From: Limnobacter sp. CACIAM 66H1
Lineage (GTDB): Bacteria > Pseudomonadota > Gammaproteobacteria > Burkholderiales > Burkholderiaceae_B
Direction: 5' to 3'
Assembly: GCF_001601825.1 (NCBI RefSeq)
Contig: NZ_LUJK01000018.1
Location: 1 to 53,650 of the forward strand
DNA: 53,650 bases
Made by a program: the position numbers and the translations under genes
Notes under the pieces: model-generated
Database searches by the model: none
What the model was told of the DNA's origin: nothing
The model's input: only the letters and a program-made list of their open reading frames with translations
Shown here: positions 45,787 to 53,600 of the stretch, one piece after another
Layout: every line of letters begins with the position of its first letter
How positions within the stretch are numbered: the first letter of the stretch is position 1

Positions 45787-45908
45787 TTACAATGCGCATT
45801 ATCCACTTGAATGTCTCTATATGTGTGGTTAAATCTCAGCCAATGTGCTAATTTGATTGGCAATCAGGCTTTGAGTTCCATTATTATTCGTTCAGTGTGG
45901 CAAGTCAA

Positions 45909-45923
45909 TTTGTCTAGGACAAA
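45909..45923. promoter_or_regulatory. Inverted repeat upstream of the LitR-like gene
   Basis: TTTGTC-TAG-GACAAA, a perfect six-base inverted repeat with a three-base centre, 38 bases before the regulator's ATG. It is well placed for autoregulation by a dimeric or tetrameric MerR-type protein. Confidence 0.5.
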
Positions 45924-45961
45924 ACAAAGATGTTGAAGTTTCACCGTGGTCAGGTTCAGGT

Positions 45962-46903
45962 ATGAATGAGCGTGCAGATTTAAGCCAACCCTCATTTTCA
46001 ATCGCAGCAGTCGAGCGGGACACCGGCTTGCCCAAAGACACCTTGCGCGTCTGGGAAAAGCGCTACAACTTTCCACAACCTGGCCGGGATTCCTTCGGTG
46101 AGCGTATTTACTCCATCGATCAAGTCGAGAAATTGCGAGTCATCAAAAGGCTTCTCGACGGCGGTCACCGCCCCGGAAAAATCATTGGTTTGAGTATCGA
46201 CGAACTCGTCAAGTTGGCAGAGGTCAGTAGCGCGGGTTCGAGAATGAACGTGGCGCCAGACAGCCTGGACGAATTGAATGGCTACATGGAGCTCATCAAG
46301 CGACATGATGCAGAAGAATTCCGCCAGGCGATGTCTCGCCTGGCCTTGACTATGGGTCTGCGCCGTTTTGTGGTTGAAATCGTGGCGCCCATGAATGCAA
46401 TGGTGGGAGATGCCTGGGCTCGTGGGTACTTTGAAATTTTTGAAGAACACATTTACACCGAGACCATTCAGGTGGTGCTTCGCAATGCATTGAACACCAT
46501 TCCCTCCACCCGAAAGGGTCCACGCGTACTGCTCACCACACTTCCCAACGAGTTGCATGGTTTGGGTTTGCTGATGGCCGAATGCATTTTTTCAATGGAA
46601 GGTGCTCAGTGCGTATCACTGGGTACCCAAACGCCCATCTACGACATTGTATTGGCTGCCCGCGCGCAGAACATCAATATTGTGGCCTTGTCATTCTCGG
46701 TGATACAAAGTTCGCCCGCAGTGCTTGAAGCGGTTGCCGAGTTGCGCGAGAAGTTGCCTCCCATGGTTGAAATCTGGTGTGGCGGTTCCTCCACGGCCCT
46801 GCGCAAAAAGCCTTCAGAAGACTTCGTGCTGCTCTCCAGCCTTGAGTCGATCAGCGAGTCGATTGCAGACTGGCGACTGCGCAACAAATTCAATCAGCAG
46901 TAA
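45962..46903 (+). CDS. LitR/CarH-like B12-dependent MerR-family photoregulator
   Basis: Protein of 313 residues. The N-terminal MerR helix-turn-helix (SIAAVERDTGLPKDTLRVWEKRYNFPQP, 13-40) is followed by a helical B12-cap domain and a Rossmann-type B12-binding domain. The key adenosylcobalamin residues of CarH are all placed as expected: Trp152, then Glu162-His163 at the same spacing, and the E-x-H-x-x-G motif with Glu197, His199 and Gly202 (PNELHGLG). In this family the dark, B12-bound tetramer represses and light breaks it apart. It is followed by DUF2256 and a cryptochrome and diverges from gpx-folE2, the gene set that LitR proteins control elsewhere. Light sensing here is inferred. Confidence 0.88.
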   Translation: MNERADLSQPSFSIAAVERDTGLPKDTLRVWEKRYNFPQPGRDSFGERIYSIDQVEKLRVIKRLLDGGHRPGKIIGLSIDELVKLAEVSSAGSRMNVAPDSLDELNGYMELIKRHDAEEFRQAMSRLALTMGLRRFVVEIVAPMNAMVGDAWARGYFEIFEEHIYTETIQVVLRNALNTIPSTRKGPRVLLTTLPNELHGLGLLMAECIFSMEGAQCVSLGTQTPIYDIVLAARAQNINIVALSFSVIQSSPAVLEAVAELREKLPPMVEIWCGGSSTALRKKPSEDFVLLSSLESISESIADWRLRNKFNQQ

Positions 46904-46908
46904 CTCCA

Positions 46909-47082
46909 GTGTCGGGCAAGCAGCAAACTTTCAAAGGCAACAAGTCGTATTTGCCCAGCAAGCCGTGTACTGTTTGCGGCAAAGACATGACCTGGCGCAA
47001 AAGCTGGGCCAGGAACTGGGATGATGTGAAGTACTGCTCCGACGCATGCCGCAAGGCAGCGCCACGAACGAGCGGCAAATAA
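46909..47082 (+). CDS. DUF2256 family small zinc-finger-like protein
   Basis: Protein of 57 residues, starting at GTG five bases after the regulator's stop. Two cysteine pairs (CTVCG and CSDAC) frame the conserved [18 protein letters not shown] segment, which is diagnostic for DUF2256. It probably binds zinc. It contains no acidic patch and has a basic C-terminus ([10 protein letters not shown]). DUF2256 genes are nearly always next to cryptochrome/photolyase genes, as here (16 bases before the next start); the function is unknown. No strong ribosome-binding site is visible, so translation may be coupled to the regulator gene. Confidence 0.9.
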   Translation: MSGKQQTFKGNKSYLPSKPCTVCGKDMTWRKSWARNWDDVKYCSDACRKAAPRTSGK

Positions 47083-47098
47083 ACTGGCAGCAAACAAC

Positions 47099-48642
47099 AT
47101 GGGCAGTGACACAAAAGCAGTGGTGGTGTTGGGCGACCAACTCGATATGAACAACCCCGCGCTGCGACTCAATCCCCCGGAAAACACACACATCATCATG
47201 GTGGAGTCCGCCACCGAATCCACTGTGGTTTGGGTTCATAAGGTTCGCATTGCTTTGTTTCTAAGCGCCATGCGCCATTTCGCCGATGAGTTGCGCCATG
47301 CAGGTTACACGGTGCACTACCGCACTTTGGCAGACACGGGTCGACGCAGTCTTGTGCAGGAAGTCGCTGCACTGTGCAAGCAACACGGATATACCAGCAT
47401 CGACATGGCCGAAGCCCGGAGAATCGGCGCTTGGAGCAAGACTTCCTGACGCTTGCCAAATCAGACAATCTCAAGTTGCGTCTTCTCGAAGACTCGCATT
47501 ATTTGTGCAGCCGCGCTGAATTCGCAAAGTGGGCCAGTGGCTACAAACAGATGCGCATGGAGTATTTTTATCGCGAAATGCGCAAGCGCACGGGCGTATT
47601 GATGGAGGGTGCTGAACCGGCGGGTGGCAAATGGAATTTTGACGCGGACAATCGCAGTGCCTTTCCCAAGGCAGGTCCAGGCGACATTACGCCCCCTGCA
47701 TTTTTCGAACCCGATGAAATCACTCAGGCAGTATTTGCAGAGGTTGAAGCGAGTTTTCCTGATCACCCAGGCACATTGAAAAATTTTGCGTGGCCAGTGA
47801 CACGTGAACAGGCTCTGCAGGCGCTCGATGCCTTCATTGAGAACCGTTTTGTCAACTTCGGCACCTATCAGGATGCGATGTGGACTGACACGCCGTTCGG
47901 TTGGCACTCACTGGTGTCCAGTTCAATCAACTTGCACTTGCTACATCCTCTAGAAGTCATTCAAAAAGCAGAGGCGGCTTACCGCGCGGGCAAGGTGGAT
48001 GTCGCCAGTGCAGAAGGGTTTGTTCGGCAAATTCTGGGCTGGCGTGAATTCATGCGCGGGGTGTATTGGCTCGATATGCCGAAAATGCGTGACGACAACC
48101 ATTTGCAAGCCGAACTTGATTTGCCCAAATGGTTTTGGACTGGCAATACCCAGATGAACTGCCTGAAAGACTCCATCGGCCAAACGCTCGATTACGGCTA
48201 TGCACATCATATTCAACGTTTGATGGTGATTGGCAATTTTGCCTTGTTGGCCGGGCTAGTGCCACAGCAGGTGGAAGAATGGTTCTTGGCGGTGTACGTA
48301 GACGCCGTTGAGTGGGTTGAGCTGCCCAATGTGGCCGGCATGGCTCTATTTGCCAATGGCGGGCGTTTCACCAGCAAGCCCTACATTGCCTCGGGTGCTT
48401 ACATCAAACGCATGAGCAACTATTGCGGCGGTTGCAAATACGACCCAGCTGAGAAAACTGGTGACAAGGCCTGCCCATTCACGACGCTGTACTGGGGGTT
48501 TCTTGACCAGCATGAAAAAATGCTGTCCGCCAACCCGCGAACCGGCCTGATGGCCAAAAACATTGCGCGACTGGATGAGGCCCAGCGCCGTGCTCTTCGG
48601 CAAAAAGTAGCCGATACCTTCAAGAATATTGAACAACTGTAA
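47099..48642 (+). pseudogene. FeS-BCP type cryptochrome/photolyase, frameshifted
   Basis: One gene in two frames. The first 105 residues or so ([23 protein letters not shown]) are the alpha/beta domain. After IDMAEA near 47424-47432 the frame changes, and the rest ([18 protein letters not shown] onward to 48642) is the FAD-binding helical domain. It includes the iron-sulfur cysteines in YCGGCKYDP and KACPF and the GGRFTSKPYIASGAYIKRM segment. Restoring one C in the CCC at 47430-47432 gives an intact protein of about 514 residues. The family includes (6-4) photolyases and cryptochromes carrying a 4Fe-4S cluster, FAD and a lumazine antenna. As sequenced, it would not be made in full. Confidence 0.88.
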
Positions 48643-48695
48643 GCCTCCGTTTTGTTAAGGTGAGGCCTTGTTGTTGCAGTTCAAGGAGTGGAAGC

Positions 48696-49691
48696 ATGGG
48701 TCTGTTGGTCGATGGTCAGTGGCAAGACAAGTGGTATGACACCAGTTCAAGCGGTGGCAAATTTCAGCGAGAAAGCGCCAAGTTGCGCAACTGGGTGACC
48801 GCAGACGGCAGTGCTGGGCCAAGCGGTATAGGTGGATTCAAGGCTGAAAGTGGCCGCTACCATTTGTATGTGTCCCTTGCTTGCCCATGGGCGCATCGCA
48901 CCCTGATTTTCCGCAAGCTGAAAAATCTTGAAAATCACATTGACGTTTCGGTTGTTAGCCCGGACATGCTCAGCCATGGCTGGACATTCAACACAGATGC
49001 GGGCAGCACTGGCGACATGCTTTTCAACAGCGAATTCATGCACCAAATTTACACGCGTAACAAAAGCGACTACTCCGGGCGGGTCACAGTGCCCGTGTTG
49101 TGGTGTAAAAAAACCAATCAGATTGTCAGCAATGAATCGTCTGAAATTATTCGCATGTTCAATTCAGCGTTCAATGAAATCACTGGCAATCACGATGATT
49201 ACTACCCTGAAAACCTGCGTGCCATGATCGATCGGGTCAACGGACTGGTGTATGACAACATCAACAACGGTGTATACCGGGCTGGCTTTGCCACTGAGCA
49301 GGGCGCTTACGAAGAAGCCTACAACGCCGTGTTCATGGCGCTAGATTCTGTCGAAAAAATCCTGGAGAACAACCGCTATTTGGTGGGGCCAAGAATGACA
49401 GAAGCGGATTGGCGCTTGTTCACCACCTTGATCAGGTTTGATGCGGTGTACCACGGCCATTTCAAGTGCAATCGCCAAAGGCTTGAAGACTTTCCAAACA
49501 TTTCCAACTATGTGCGCGAGTTGTATCAGTGGCCTAGCGTGGCAGAAACCGTCGATTTTTATCACATCAAACGCCATTACTACTACAGCCATGACATGAT
49601 CAACCCCACACGGGTTGTGCCCGCTGGCCCAGCCATCGACTTCACCCGTGAGCACAACCGCACGCGTTTGCCTGCAAGCCACGCCGCATAA
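48696..49691 (+). CDS. Glutathionyl-hydroquinone reductase (YqjG/ECM4 type)
   Basis: Protein of 331 residues, a xi-class glutathione transferase. The catalytic cysteine is in LACPWAHR (Cys63); the N-terminal thioredoxin fold includes TVPVLWCKK-like VTVPVLW, and the helical domain has GVYRAGFATEQGAYEEAY and RYLVGPRMTEADWRLFTTLIRFD. It reduces glutathionyl-hydroquinones with glutathione, a detoxification step for quinones. ATG 48696 has AAGGAG eight to nine bases ahead; the longer frame start is unlikely. It follows the cryptochrome by 53 bases, so it may be part of the same stress response, but that is not certain. Confidence 0.94.
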   Translation: MGLLVDGQWQDKWYDTSSSGGKFQRESAKLRNWVTADGSAGPSGIGGFKAESGRYHLYVSLACPWAHRTLIFRKLKNLENHIDVSVVSPDMLSHGWTFNTDAGSTGDMLFNSEFMHQIYTRNKSDYSGRVTVPVLWCKKTNQIVSNESSEIIRMFNSAFNEITGNHDDYYPENLRAMIDRVNGLVYDNINNGVYRAGFATEQGAYEEAYNAVFMALDSVEKILENNRYLVGPRMTEADWRLFTTLIRFDAVYHGHFKCNRQRLEDFPNISNYVRELYQWPSVAETVDFYHIKRHYYYSHDMINPTRVVPAGPAIDFTREHNRTRLPASHAA

Positions 49692-49706
49692 TTCGGTGGT
49701 AATCTT

Positions 49707-49732
49707 GGGCAACATTCATTCTCGTGTTGCCC
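49707..49732 (+). promoter_or_regulatory. Stem-loop abutting the cca start codon
   Basis: Perfect eight-base stem GGGCAACA / TGTTGCCC with a ten-base loop, ending at the base directly before ATG 49733. If formed in mRNA, it would occupy the ribosome landing site. It has no T-run and so is not a typical terminator for the upstream gene. Confidence 0.5.
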
Positions 49733-50905
49733 ATGGCCCGCCACCCTGAACTGCAAGGTTTTCAAGTCGATTCCGCCATTGAACGATTGCCCGCCCGTGC
49801 CAAAGTGTATGTGGTGGGCGGTGCAGTTCGCGATGCGCTGATGGGTCGCACCAGCAGCGATAGGGACTGGGTGGTAGTCGGTGCGACCGTGGACAATATG
49901 CTGGCTGCTGGTTTTACTCCGGTGGGTTCAGACTTCCCCGTATTTTTGCACCCGCGTACCCACGAAGAATACGCCCTGGCCCGCACCGAGCGCAAAAGCG
50001 GACACGGCTACAAAGGCTTTACTTTTCACGCAGACCCCTCGGTTACCCTCGAAGAAGACTTGGCTCGCCGTGATTTCACCGTGAATGCCATGGCCATGAA
50101 TGCGAAAGGTGATTTAATCGACCCATTTCATGGGTTTGTCGACCTTCAAAACAAATGCATGCGCCATGTTAGCCCTGCTTTTTCTGAAGATCCGCTGCGA
50201 GTGCTTCGCCTGGCGCGCTTTCTGGCCCGTTTTCTCGATTTTTCAGTGGCCGAGGAAACCATGGACTTGTGCCGGGAATTGCGGGCAAGCGGCGAGTTAA
50301 AACACCTTGTGGCCGAGCGTATATACGCCGAGTTGAACAAAGGCATGGGCGAGGTGAAGCCTTCCCGCATGATCAAATTGATCAGCAAGCTCAATGCCTG
50401 GGGTGAGTTGGCACCGAGCTGCCCTGTGCCGTTTTCTGGTTTCGACAAGCCAGAATACGATCGTTTGAATGGTCTTTCCGCCGCTGAAGCGCGCTGGGTT
50501 TATTGTCTTGGGTTTTTCCTGGATGTTGCACAGATCCGGGCTTTGGCCAAGGCATGGCGTTTACCGCGCAACACCGAAGATTTGTCGATCGTCACGCGTC
50601 AGTGCCTTGATTTTCTGGCGCAGTGTACGACCGATTCCAACAGTTTTGGCAGGTTTTTCAATCAGGTCGATCTTTACAGAAAGCCAGCCCGTTTGCGGCA
50701 GATTAACCAGCTTGTGGCCCAGCTAAGTGGTACAGGGCCAGTACACGAATTTGTCGAGAAGGCTGTCGCGGAATTGGAACAAGGGCATTACAAAACTTTT
50801 GTTGGTGATAAAATCGCCGATGTCCTGCCAAGTGAACAGGTGGCCCAAGTGGCCTCGGAAGCGCGACAGGCTTGGGTCAGTGAATTACATTCCAGATACT
50901 TTTGA
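49733..50905 (+). CDS. cca: CCA-adding tRNA nucleotidyltransferase
   Basis: Protein of 390 residues. The nucleotidyltransferase core has VYVVGGAVRDALMG (26-38) and the metal pair Asp43/Asp45 in SSDRDWVVVG. The nucleotide-selecting region is RRDFTVNAMAM (112-122), followed by EDPLRVLRLARFLARF. It adds or repairs the CCA end of tRNAs. It lacks a clear HD phosphohydrolase motif, unlike the longer E. coli enzyme. GTG 49724 is an alternative start, but ATG 49733 is the better fit; no clear ribosome-binding site is visible and a stem-loop sits directly upstream. Confidence 0.94.
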   Translation: MARHPELQGFQVDSAIERLPARAKVYVVGGAVRDALMGRTSSDRDWVVVGATVDNMLAAGFTPVGSDFPVFLHPRTHEEYALARTERKSGHGYKGFTFHADPSVTLEEDLARRDFTVNAMAMNAKGDLIDPFHGFVDLQNKCMRHVSPAFSEDPLRVLRLARFLARFLDFSVAEETMDLCRELRASGELKHLVAERIYAELNKGMGEVKPSRMIKLISKLNAWGELAPSCPVPFSGFDKPEYDRLNGLSAAEARWVYCLGFFLDVAQIRALAKAWRLPRNTEDLSIVTRQCLDFLAQCTTDSNSFGRFFNQVDLYRKPARLRQINQLVAQLSGTGPVHEFVEKAVAELEQGHYKTFVGDKIADVLPSEQVAQVASEARQAWVSELHSRYF

Positions 50906-50913
50906 TTCTTGAA

Positions 50914-50957
50914 GTGAGGACGACCTCACCGCTCAACCTTCGATCGGGGACGGCCCC
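50914..50957 (+). promoter_or_regulatory. Guanidine-II (mini-ykkC) riboswitch
   Basis: Two short hairpins each capped by an ACGR tetraloop: GTGAGG-ACGA-CCTCAC (50914-50929) and GGGG-ACGG-CCCC (50946-50957), joined by a 16-base linker. This is exactly the guanidine-II architecture. It lies 11 bases before the GGGAG ribosome-binding site (50969-50973) of a SugE/Gdx exporter gene. Guanidine binding should bring the loops together and free the ribosome-binding site, turning on export. Confidence 0.94.
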
Positions 50958-50978
50958 ATTTGCTTGATGGGAGTTGTC

Positions 50979-51290
50979 ATGTCCTGGTTAATTCTGTTTG
51001 TAGCGGGTCTCTTTGAAATCGTTTGGGCCATTGGCCTGAAATACACCGATGGTTTCACCCGCCTAGTTCCCTCTGCCATCACCTTGATTGCCGCCGCAAT
51101 CAGCTTCGGGCTGTTGGGCCTGGCCATGAAAACCCTGCCTGTTGGCACCGCGTACAGTGTCTGGGTCGGTATTGGCGCGGCTGGTACAGTGCTCATGGGT
51201 ATTGTCTTGTTCAACGAGCCTGTCAATGCACTGCGCATCGGCAGCGTCGTGCTGATTGTGTTGGGTGTATTGGGCTTGAAGCTGTCATGA
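50979..51290 (+). CDS. sugE: SugE/Gdx guanidinium exporter (SMR family)
   Basis: Protein of 103 residues with four membrane helices. [23 protein letters not shown] carries the essential Glu13 and matches the Gdx subfamily; the [15 protein letters not shown] segment follows. Gdx proteins export guanidinium in exchange for protons, and the guanidine-II riboswitch just upstream supports this substrate rather than quaternary amines. ATG 50979 is set by GGGAG five bases ahead and by family length, although the frame opens at TTG 50964. The stop overlaps the LOG gene start as ATGA. Confidence 0.95.
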   Translation: MSWLILFVAGLFEIVWAIGLKYTDGFTRLVPSAITLIAAAISFGLLGLAMKTLPVGTAYSVWVGIGAAGTVLMGIVLFNEPVNALRIGSVVLIVLGVLGLKLS

Positions 51291-51853
51291 AAAATATTTG
51301 TGTGTACTGCGGCTCCAGTGCGGGCAACCGGGTTGAATACACCGAGGGTGCGAAAGCCTTGGCCCGTGCATTGGTCGACAATAGTTTCGGCCTGGTGTAC
51401 GGCGGGTCTAATTTGGGCTTGATGGGTGTGGTGGCGGAAGAGGTATTGGCTTTGGGCGGCAATGTCACTGGCATTATTCCCGAATCGCTGGTGACCAAGG
51501 AACTGGCCCACCCTGCCTTGACTGAGTTGATCGTAACTCGCAACATGCACGAGCGCAAAGCCCTGATGGCCGAGCGTTCTGATGGCTTTGTTGCTTTGCC
51601 CGGTGGTTTGGGAACTTTCGAAGAACTCTTTGAAATCCTGACCTGGGCGCAACTCAGTTTTCATCACAAGCCAGTGGGTGTGTTGAATGTGAGTGGCTAT
51701 TACGACGGTTTGCTCGCCTTTCTGGATCATGCTCATCAGGAGGCATTCATTCGGCCCCAGCACCGCAATATGTTGATGGCCAATACCTGTGCATTCTCGC
51801 TGCTCGAAGCTTTCAAAACGTACAGCGCGCCCGCGGTCGTAAAGTGGGTTTAA
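51287..51853 (+). CDS. LOG family nucleotide phosphoribohydrolase
   Basis: Protein of 188 residues, often misannotated as lysine decarboxylase. The motif PGGLGTFEE (105-113) and MHERK (87-91) form the active site of LOG-type cytokinin riboside 5'-monophosphate phosphoribohydrolases; CVYCGSS and [11 protein letters not shown] complete the Rossmann-like fold. It cleaves base from nucleoside monophosphates. It is translationally coupled to the SugE gene (ATGA), so it should also come under the guanidine riboswitch; that link has no known metabolic reason. Confidence 0.93.
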   Translation: MKNICVYCGSSAGNRVEYTEGAKALARALVDNSFGLVYGGSNLGLMGVVAEEVLALGGNVTGIIPESLVTKELAHPALTELIVTRNMHERKALMAERSDGFVALPGGLGTFEELFEILTWAQLSFHHKPVGVLNVSGYYDGLLAFLDHAHQEAFIRPQHRNMLMANTCAFSLLEAFKTYSAPAVVKWV

Positions 51854-51859
51854 GCGGCC

Positions 51860-52408
51860 ATGCAACACGCTACAAGATCAGCTTTTCAAATCCGGGATGC
51901 CTGCCTGGCCGACATGCCTGCTGTGCAGGCTTTGTATGCGCATTATGTACTTCATGAGCTGGCCACATTTGAGCTGGTTCCGCCGACAGTGGAAGAAATG
52001 TGTGCCCGACGGCAAGCCATACTCGAGTCCGGTCTGCCTTATCTGGTTGCACAAATCGATCAGGAGATTGTTGGTTACGCCTATGCAGCCAGTTACAGGC
52101 CCAGGCCCGCTTACCGCTACACCGTTGAAGATTCAGTGTATTTGTCACCAAACCACAAAGGCATGGGCTTGGGTGCGGCTTTGCTTGGAGAGGTCATTCG
52201 CAGGTGCGAGCAGGGCCCCTGGCGGCAAATGGTGGCAGTAATTACGCAGGGAGGCATCGCAGGTTCCGCGGAATTACACCGAAAACTGGGCTTTCTGGAA
52301 GTTGGGCGCATGCCCAACGTAGGCTACAAATTCAATCGTTGGGTGGGCACGCTCATCATGCAACGTGCTTTGGGAGAGGGTGATAATTCTTCACCCGTTC
52401 CTCTTTAA
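51860..52408 (+). CDS. GNAT acetyltransferase, phosphinothricin acetyltransferase-like
   Basis: Protein of 182 residues. It has an N-terminal IRDACLADMPAVQALYAHYVL typical of the Pat/YncA group, the acetyl-CoA-binding loop GMGLGAALLGEVIRRCEQ, and the C-terminal GFLEVGRMPNVGYKFNRWV. Members acetylate phosphinothricin, methionine sulfoximine or related amino-acid analogues; the substrate here is unknown. It starts six bases after the LOG gene, so it is probably in the same transcript. Confidence 0.9.
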   Translation: MQHATRSAFQIRDACLADMPAVQALYAHYVLHELATFELVPPTVEEMCARRQAILESGLPYLVAQIDQEIVGYAYAASYRPRPAYRYTVEDSVYLSPNHKGMGLGAALLGEVIRRCEQGPWRQMVAVITQGGIAGSAELHRKLGFLEVGRMPNVGYKFNRWVGTLIMQRALGEGDNSSPVPL

Positions 52409-52412
52409 GGAC

Positions 52413-53165
52413 ATGGCTCTGGACATTAACGACTACACCCTGATCGTTGGCCTGGCATTTTTGGTGGCAGGTTTCGTCAAAGGCGTCACCGGCATGGGTT
52501 TGCCCCCAATCGCAATTGGTTTGATGGCGGTGGTGGTTGCGCCCGTGCAAGCAGCCGCGCTGATTGTTGTGCCCTCCATGGTCAGCAATGTCTGGCAAAT
52601 GCTGATAGGCCCGGGATTTTGGATTGCCTTGCGCCGCTTTGCCGGTTTACTCGTCATGGTGTGTATCGGCGCTGCCTTCGGTGTGGGCGTTTTGACCGGT
52701 AGCACGCCTGCGTATGCCACCCTGGTTTTAGGTCTTGTCCTGTTTGTGTACGCCGTGTTGGGTCTGTTCAAGTTCAACATGCATGTGAACGCCAGTCAGG
52801 AACGCTGGGCTTCGCCCCTGGTGGGTGGGCTTACCGGGTTTCTGGCGGGTGCAACCGGCGTTTCATCGGTGCCTTCCGCACCGTACATGAATTCCTTGGG
52901 TATGGACAAAGACGAGTTGTTGCAGGCTTTGGGTTTGGTATTCACCGTGGGCACTTTTGCTCTGGCAGTGGGCCTGTACCTCAAGGGGCGGTTTGAATTG
53001 GCTGCGGCCTGGGAATCCACTTTGTGCCTGATACCCACCATGGCCGGGGTGCTGGCGGGGCAAAAATGCCGAGCCCTGTTGAGCGCAGAGACTTTCAAAA
53101 CCGTGTTTTTCCTTGGCTTGCTGCTATTGGGCAGCTACATGATTGCCCGTGTGCTTTGGCTGTAG
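52413..53165 (+). CDS. TauE/SafE family membrane permease
   Basis: Protein of 250 residues with about seven or eight membrane helices. The N-terminal LVAGFVKGVTGMGLPPIAIGLM and the repeated half (GGLTGFLAGATGVSSVPSAPYMNSLG) are the two internal repeats of the TauE/SafE (DUF81) fold. Such proteins move sulfite, sulfonates or other organic anions. ATG 52413 has AAGGA directly ahead and starts four bases after the GNAT stop; the frame is open from 52365. Likely the last gene of the riboswitch-led group. Confidence 0.9.
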   Translation: MALDINDYTLIVGLAFLVAGFVKGVTGMGLPPIAIGLMAVVVAPVQAAALIVVPSMVSNVWQMLIGPGFWIALRRFAGLLVMVCIGAAFGVGVLTGSTPAYATLVLGLVLFVYAVLGLFKFNMHVNASQERWASPLVGGLTGFLAGATGVSSVPSAPYMNSLGMDKDELLQALGLVFTVGTFALAVGLYLKGRFELAAAWESTLCLIPTMAGVLAGQKCRALLSAETFKTVFFLGLLLLGSYMIARVLWL

Positions 53166-53206
53166 GCTGATATACACTGAGAACTCGAACACCCAGGGAG
53201 AAAAGC

Positions 53207-53596
53207 ATGCGTCGCATGTGGGTAGCAGTGTGCATCATGGCGGGCGCAGCTGGTTTGCTCAACGCCGGTCAACTTCATGCCGCACCTATCACGGTCGAGA
53301 AAGCACTGGCTCGTTTGAATCAGGAAGTGCAGGTTCAAATGAAAGTCCGTTCCAGCAAATTGCGCACCGAACGCGATGAAGTCGACTTGAATTCACACAC
53401 CAGTTTTCGGGATCCAGCGAATCTCTCCGTGGTCATTGATGGTCGCGTGGCGGCTTGGTATTCGTATCAAGGTATTCACGACTTGCCAAAATTCTTTTTT
53501 GGTAAAAATATTGTGGTGTCGGGTGTGGTTGAGCAATTTGGCGATCAAACCCGAATCCTTGTCGTCGACCCAGCCCAAATTCAAATCGTGAAGTAA
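53207..53596 (+). CDS. Hypothetical exported protein, about 129 residues
   Basis: A signal peptide (MWVAVCIMAGAAGLLNAGQLHA) precedes a small domain of mixed strands. The segment SVVIDGRVAAWYSYQGIHDLPKFFFGKNIVVSGVVEQFGDQTRILVVDPAQIQIV alternates hydrophobic residues as in an OB-like beta barrel; this is a guess from pattern. I do not recognise a family. AGGGAG lies about seven bases before the ATG. It is four bases upstream of the PaiB-like gene. Confidence 0.75.
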   Translation: MRRMWVAVCIMAGAAGLLNAGQLHAAPITVEKALARLNQEVQVQMKVRSSKLRTERDEVDLNSHTSFRDPANLSVVIDGRVAAWYSYQGIHDLPKFFFGKNIVVSGVVEQFGDQTRILVVDPAQIQIVK

Positions 53597-53600
53597 GCCC

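Noticed and set aside
50933-51868. Minus-strand open frame of 311 codons over the riboswitch, sugE and LOG genes
   Set aside because: Overlaps three well-supported plus-strand features and shows no domain.
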